A DNA stretch of 64,000 nucleotides from Streptomyces sp. AP-93 (GTDB taxonomy: Bacteria; Actinomycetota; Actinomycetes; Streptomycetales; Streptomycetaceae): the NCBI RefSeq assembly GCF_022808175.1, contig NZ_JALGBX010000002.1, positions 372,001-436,000 of the forward strand. Reading direction: 5' to 3'. The stretch's first letter is position 1. Every line of letters begins with the position of its first letter. The notes under the pieces were generated by a model, which was not told where the DNA came from, searched no databases, and was given only the letters and a program-made list of their open reading frames with translations. Positions 60,201-64,000 of this stretch are shown in pieces. The position numbers and the translations under genes were made by a program.

Positions 60201-61478
60201 ATGACCACCACCGCCCCCGGCGAGGAAGGCACGAGGCAGGACGCACCCGTCGTGTCCGCCCCTTCGGTCTTCCGCCTCAAGCCCTTCCGCTACGTCTTCG
60301 CCGCATCCGCGGTGAGCGTCCTGGGCACGCAGATCAGCTATCTCGCGGTCCCGCTGCTCGCCGTGACGGTGCTCGACGCCTCGCCCGGCCAAGTGGGCGC
60401 ACTGGCCGCGCTGGGCACGGTCGCGTTTCTGCTGATCGGACTTCCCGCCGGTGCCTGGACGGACCGGATGCGCAAGCGGCGGCTGCAGATCACGGCGGAC
60501 CTCGTCCGGGCGGCGATGTTCGGGTCGGTGCCGGTGGCCTGGTGGCTGGACGTACTCACCATCGGGCAGTTGTACGTGGTGGTGCTGGTCTCGGGGTTCG
60601 CGACGGTCTTCTTCGACGTCGCGAACCAGAGCTACCTCCCGCACGTGGTGGGGCGGGACCAGCTGGCCGAGGCCAACGCCAAGCTGGTGGCCATGCAGGC
60701 GGTCAACCAGGTGTCAGGACGCAGCGTCGGCGGTTACCTGGTGCAGCTCCTCACGGCCCCCCTCGCCCTCGCCGTGAACGCCGTCACCTTCCTGTGGTCG
60801 GCGGTCTGCCTGCTGGGGGTGCGCACCCCCGAGCCGCGCCCCGTGCGACGTCCGGACACCCACCTGGGACGGGAGATCCTGGAGGGGACCCGGTTCGTCC
60901 TGGGCCACCCGCTGCTGCGCCCGCTGGCGCTGGAAGGTGCGCTCACCAACCTGGCCCTCCAGATGATCGTGACCGTGCTGCCGGTGCTCTTCGTACGGGA
61001 GTTGGGGCTGCCGGAGTACGCGCTGGGCCTGTTCCTCGCCATGGCCGGCGCGGGGGTCTTCATCGGCTCGGTCTCGGCCCGTGCCATCAGCCGCCGGCTG
61101 GGCGAGGGGCGTGCCATGTGGGTCACCGGCCTGTGTGTCGCCCCTGCCGGGTTCGTCATCCCGCTCATCGACCGCGGGCCGATGCTCTGGGCGGCGGGCG
61201 GCGCGTACCTGCTGATGACCTTCAAGGTCGGCACGGACAACGTGCTCAAGGTGACGTTCAGGCAGCAGGCCACCCCCACGCACCTCCTCGGCCGGATGAA
61301 CGCCACCTTCCGGTTCCTGCTGACAGGCTCGCTGGCCATCGCTTCCGTCCTGGCCGGCGTCCTCGGTGAAACCGTGGGCGTCCGCTCGGCCCTGTGGGCC
61401 GGCGCGGCGGTGCTGTCGGTCAGCTGGCTGCTGGTCTTCTTCTCGCCGTACCGCAAGGCCCGGGAGCTGCCGAGCTGA
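60201..61478 (+). CDS. MFS transporter (12-helix, enterobactin-exporter-like) of the cluster
   Basis: A 425-residue transporter with about twelve membrane segments. SVLGTQISYLAVPLLAVTVL (helix 1), LPAGAWTDRMRKRRLQITAD (motif A variant) and VFFDVANQSYLPHVVGRDQL are typical of the MFS_3/EntS-like group that exports siderophores and macrolides. ATG at 60201 with AAGGA. As the last gene of the array it is the likely exporter of the cluster product. A perfect palindromic terminator follows. Confidence 0.9.
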   Translation: MTTTAPGEEGTRQDAPVVSAPSVFRLKPFRYVFAASAVSVLGTQISYLAVPLLAVTVLDASPGQVGALAALGTVAFLLIGLPAGAWTDRMRKRRLQITADLVRAAMFGSVPVAWWLDVLTIGQLYVVVLVSGFATVFFDVANQSYLPHVVGRDQLAEANAKLVAMQAVNQVSGRSVGGYLVQLLTAPLALAVNAVTFLWSAVCLLGVRTPEPRPVRRPDTHLGREILEGTRFVLGHPLLRPLALEGALTNLALQMIVTVLPVLFVRELGLPEYALGLFLAMAGAGVFIGSVSARAISRRLGEGRAMWVTGLCVAPAGFVIPLIDRGPMLWAAGGAYLLMTFKVGTDNVLKVTFRQQATPTHLLGRMNATFRFLLTGSLAIASVLAGVLGETVGVRSALWAGAAVLSVSWLLVFFSPYRKARELPS

Positions 61479-61494
61479 GGTCGGGGAACGGCGG

Positions 61495-61530
61495 GAGCGG
61501 GCCGGTCGCGCATGCGCGACCGGCCCGCTC
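61495..61530. terminator. 36-bp perfect palindrome ending the cluster
   Basis: GAGCGGGCCGGTCGCGCA followed by its exact complement TGCGCGACCGGCCCGCTC: 18-bp arms with no loop bases, 16 bp after the MFS stop and 46 bp from the convergent LysE stop. It then reads TGCTCTGCTCTGC. It would stop transcription from both sides. Confidence 0.88.
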
Positions 61531-61576
61531 TGCTCTGCTCTGCCTACGGGCCCGCTCCGCACACCGCCCCGCCCGG

Positions 61577-62215
61577 TCAGGCCGGGCCCGAGGTGTCGAG
61601 GGCCAGGGTGAAGGCGAGGGTGCCGAGGACCGAACCCATCATGTAGCGCTGCACCTTGAGCCAGGACGGGCGGCGGGCCAGGAAGCCGGCGATGGTGCCG
61701 GCCGCCAGGACGATGCCGAGGTTGACCGCGACGCTGACCACGATCTGGATCGAGCCGAGCACGATGCCCTGCAGAAGGACGTGACCCTTGTCCAGGTCGA
61801 TGAACTGGGGGATGAGCGAGAGGTACATGATGGCGATCTTCGGGTTGAGCAGGTTCGTCATCAGGCCCATCGTGAACAGTTTGCGCGGGGAGTCGTGCGG
61901 GACCTCCTGCGGGGAGAAGACGGAGAGGCCGCCCGGCTTGAGCGCGTTCCAGGCGAGGTAGGCGAGGTAGGCCGCGCCCGCCAGCTTCACGGCGAAGTAC
62001 AGCTCGGGTACGGCGATGAAGACGACGGACAGACCCAGGTTCGCGGCCAGCAGGTACACCATGAAGCCCAGGGCCACGCCGCCGAGGGAGGTGACCCCGG
62101 CGCGCTTGCCCTGCGTGATGCTGCGCGAGACGAGATAGATCATGTTCGGGCCGGGGGTGAGCACCATCCCGAGAGCCACCACCATCACGCCGAGAACCCC
62201 GCTCAGTTCAACCAT
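61577..62215 (-). CDS. LysE/RhtB-family amino-acid exporter
   Basis: A 212-residue protein with six membrane segments; LTPGPNMIYLVSRSITQGKR is the RhtB signature near the N-terminus and LMTNLLNPKIAIMYLSLIPQ the second conserved motif. It exports amino acids or derivatives. I chose the ATG at 62215, which has AGGG five bases upstream, over the ATG at 62227. Divergent from the MocR regulator, with shared palindromes between them. Confidence 0.9.
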   Translation of the reverse strand: MVELSGVLGVMVVALGMVLTPGPNMIYLVSRSITQGKRAGVTSLGGVALGFMVYLLAANLGLSVVFIAVPELYFAVKLAGAAYLAYLAWNALKPGGLSVFSPQEVPHDSPRKLFTMGLMTNLLNPKIAIMYLSLIPQFIDLDKGHVLLQGIVLGSIQIVVSVAVNLGIVLAAGTIAGFLARRPSWLKVQRYMMGSVLGTLAFTLALDTSGPA

Positions 62216-62251
62216 GGAAACCCTCATTCGATGCCGTGTTCTCCGACCAGG

Positions 62252-62322
62252 CTCGGAGCAATGCTCGGATCATATTGCTCCGAGCACACCGAGGCAATCC
62301 TCAATATTGCACTCGGTGCAAT
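62252..62322. promoter_or_regulatory. Palindromic MocR operator array in the LysE/MocR gap
   Basis: CTCGGAGCAAT (62252-62262) is mirrored by ATTGCTCCGAG (62274-62284), and a second palindrome ATTGCACTCGGTGCAAT occupies 62306-62322. The ATTGC half-site recurs several times in this AT-rich divergent gap. Such repeated half-sites are what MocR dimers bind. Confidence 0.7.
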
Positions 62323-62364
62323 TCTGTGATTGGATCGGGCGCAATCCAATGAGGGGAATGCGCC

Positions 62365-63708
62365 GTGAAGGACTACCGGAGCGTCGCCGACGCGGTGGCC
62401 GACCAGATCCGGACCGGAATCCTCCGGCCTGGCGACCAACTGCCCCCGCAGCGCGAGTTCGCCCAGCAGTACGGCATCGCCGGCTCCACCGCCGCCCGCG
62501 TCTACCGCGAGCTCGCCCGCCGGGGCCTCACGCTCGGCGAAGTGGGCCGTGGCACCTTCGTCCGCGCGGAGTCGTCCCACGTCCCCGCCGCCCCCGCACT
62601 CACCGAACCCGCCGGCAGCCGGATCGACCTGGAACTCAATTACCCGGTGGTGCCCGAGCAGACGGCGCTGCTGGCCGAGGGCCTCGCCGGGCTGATGCGG
62701 CCCGACGTCCTCGGGGACGCGCTGCGGCCGATCGGCGCCGCCGGCCTCCCGGCCTTCCGGGAGTCGGCCGCCGACCTGCTGGCCCGCGGCGGCTGGCGCC
62801 CCGAACCGGAGCGGGTGCTCTTCGCCGGCAACGGCCGCCAGGCCATCGCGGCCGTCATCACCGCCCTGGTGCCGCCGGGCGGCCGGCTCGGGGTCGAGGC
62901 GCTGACCTATCCCATCGTCAAGGCCGTCGCGGCCCGGCTCGGCATCACTCTCGTGCCGCTGGCCATGGACGGTTCCGGGCTGATCCCCGAGGCCGTCGAG
63001 GAGGCCCACCGCAACGGGCCGCTGAATGCCGTGTACGTACAGCCCACTCTGCACAACCCGCTCTCGCTCACCATGCCCCCGGAGCGCGTGGCCCGGCTGG
63101 CCGAGGTACTGCTGCGGCTGGGGATCCCCGCGATCGAGGACACCGTCTGGGCCTTCCTCCGCGACGAACTGCCCCCGCTCGCCGCGCTGGCCCCCGAGGG
63201 CACCGTTCTCGTCGACAGCCTGTCCAAGCGCATCGCGCCCGGGCTGACCCTCGGGTTCGTGGTGGCCCCCGGCTCCCTGACGGGCGACCTCGGTACGTCG
63301 CTGCGCTCGGGCGGCTGGACCCCCATGCGGTTCGCCCTGGAGTCCGCCCACCGCTGGCAGCAGGACGGCGCCGTGCAGGCGCTCGTCAAGGCCAAGCAGC
63401 GGGAAGCCGCCGTACGGCAGGAGCTCGCGGCCCGCCATCTCGCCGGTTTCGAGGTGCAGAGCGACCCGTGCTCGTTCCACTGCTGGTGGCAGCTGCCCCG
63501 CCCGTGGCGCGCGGACACCTTCGTCGCGGCCGCCGCGCGCCACGGCATCGGAGTGGCTCCCGCCGCCGCGTTCGCCGTCGGCCGCAACAACGCCCCCAAC
63601 GCGATCCGTCTGGGGCTCGCCTCCCCGCACGCCGACGTCCTCACCCAGGCCCTGGACACCCTGGCCGAGATCGCCCGCTCCGCCCCGGACGACCTCGTCA
63701 CCGACTGA
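62365..63708 (+). CDS. MocR-type (GntR/aminotransferase class I) transcriptional regulator
   Basis: A 447-residue regulator. The winged helix (residues 5-70: SVADAVADQIRTGILRPGDQ, FAQQYGIAGSTAARVYRELA) is fused to an aminotransferase-like domain with the PLP Lys288 in VLVDSLSKRIAPGLTLGFV and the Asn region VYVQPTLHNPLSLTM. MocR proteins sense amino acids or PLP adducts. GTG at 62365 with GAGGGG upstream. It probably regulates the divergent LysE exporter. Confidence 0.9.
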   Translation: MKDYRSVADAVADQIRTGILRPGDQLPPQREFAQQYGIAGSTAARVYRELARRGLTLGEVGRGTFVRAESSHVPAAPALTEPAGSRIDLELNYPVVPEQTALLAEGLAGLMRPDVLGDALRPIGAAGLPAFRESAADLLARGGWRPEPERVLFAGNGRQAIAAVITALVPPGGRLGVEALTYPIVKAVAARLGITLVPLAMDGSGLIPEAVEEAHRNGPLNAVYVQPTLHNPLSLTMPPERVARLAEVLLRLGIPAIEDTVWAFLRDELPPLAALAPEGTVLVDSLSKRIAPGLTLGFVVAPGSLTGDLGTSLRSGGWTPMRFALESAHRWQQDGAVQALVKAKQREAAVRQELAARHLAGFEVQSDPCSFHCWWQLPRPWRADTFVAAAARHGIGVAPAAAFAVGRNNAPNAIRLGLASPHADVLTQALDTLAEIARSAPDDLVTD

Positions 63709-63747
63709 CCGGCTGACCGACTGACCGGCTGACCGGCTCCGGACGAC

Positions 63748-63796
63748 GAAAAATGCCCCCCGACACTGCGTTTCCGCAGGTCAGAGGGCATTTCTA
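63748..63796. terminator. Imperfect hairpin terminator between MocR and tRNA-Ala
   Basis: AAATGCCCCCCGACACTGCG and CGCAGGTCAGAGGGCATTT form an imperfect stem with loop TTTC, ending in a T-run on each strand; it can serve both the MocR gene and the tRNA on the opposite strand. Confidence 0.75.
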
Positions 63797-63799
63797 TTG

Positions 63800-63872
63800 T
63801 GGAGCCTAGGAGATTCGAACTCCTGACATCTGCCTTGCAAAGGCAGCGCTCTACCAACTGAGCTAAGGCCCC
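63800..63872 (-). tRNA. tRNA-Ala (TGC)
   Basis: The minus strand reads GGGGCCTTAGCTCAGTTGGT and folds as a 73-nt cloverleaf: acceptor GGGGCCT/AGGCTCC (with a G-T pair), anticodon loop TTTGCAA (anticodon TGC), T-arm AGGAG-TTCGAAT-CTCCT. CCA is not encoded. Confidence 0.97.
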
Positions 63873-64000
63873 GGATGCGGGCACGGCCGTGCTCCGGGAG
63901 GGAGTGACCGTTCCGTAGGACAGAGTACCGGGTGTACCCCCTCATCCCGCAAAATGATAGGGACTCCCGCCCCGCGACCACTCTCCGTAAGATGCTCGCG

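Noticed and set aside
57682..60246. An 854-codon minus-strand ORF opposite the SGNH and ATP-grasp genes
   Set aside because: Antisense to two genes with intact catalytic motifs; no recognisable domain.

Overview
The window is high-GC actinobacterial DNA and almost certainly comes from a Streptomyces chromosome near the replication origin. The evidence is GTG/TTG starts, very GC-rich third codon positions, the complete fhaA-fhaB-pstP-ftsW/rodA-pbpA-pknB block followed by sortases, pabA/trpG, a DUF881 protein, crgA, a rhomboid protease and ppiA, and three perfect 14-bp parS sites (two near 15.87 kb, one at 43.06 kb), which in Streptomyces cluster around oriC. No plasmid, prophage, IS element or CRISPR array was seen.

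Region 1 (1-14.9 kb) is catabolic. The 5' end of a branched-chain 2-oxoacid dehydrogenase E1-alpha gene runs off the left edge and is divergent from an Lrp/AsnC regulator. A phenylacetate module follows: TetR regulator (PaaR-like), 3-hydroxyacyl-CoA dehydrogenase, PaaN-type aldehyde dehydrogenase, and the translationally coupled paaABCDE operon for phenylacetyl-CoA epoxidation. An acyl-CoA dehydrogenase and a rhodanese come next. One palindrome (core ACCGNNYGNNCGGT) lies upstream of the bkd, paaH/paaN and paaA transcription units, so one TetR regulator may tie the three together. An HTTM/DUF5819 membrane pair and an SpoU-type RNA methyltransferase sit inside the module.

Region 2 (15-23.6 kb) is miscellaneous: J-domain protein, parS pair, DUF2252 protein, a NarL-type two-component system whose kinase has an unusual extra C-terminal membrane domain, a low-complexity membrane protein, a DedA protein, a methyltransferase gene broken by two lesions, a MerR regulator and tRNA-Leu(CAG).

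Region 3 (23.9-43.9 kb) is the conserved growth and division block. One non-canonical guest, an Mrr-like nuclease gene after pknB, carries two copies of a remarkable palindrome. DUF5324 and LysM proteins, a MarR/MFS efflux pair and a PEP-mutase-family protein follow.

Region 4 (44-61.5 kb) is the most interesting part: a compact candidate biosynthetic gene cluster that I cannot match to a known pathway. It has a fused alpha-beta glycyl-tRNA synthetase, a LuxR regulator, two very short unannotated ORFs (48461-48631 and 49539-49625), an SDR, a duplicated haem-oxygenase-like diiron oxidase, a NodU-type carbamoyltransferase with a miniature SxtJ-like partner, an Fe(II)/2-oxoglutarate oxygenase, three ATP-grasp ligases (two recently duplicated), an SGNH-hydrolase-like protein and an MFS exporter, closed by a 36-bp perfect palindromic terminator. 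The gene set suggests a carbamoylated, oxidised amino-acid or short-peptide product, with GlyRS as self-resistance or glycyl-tRNA source. The right edge (61.6-64 kb) holds a divergent LysE exporter / MocR regulator pair with palindromic operators, and tRNA-Ala(TGC).
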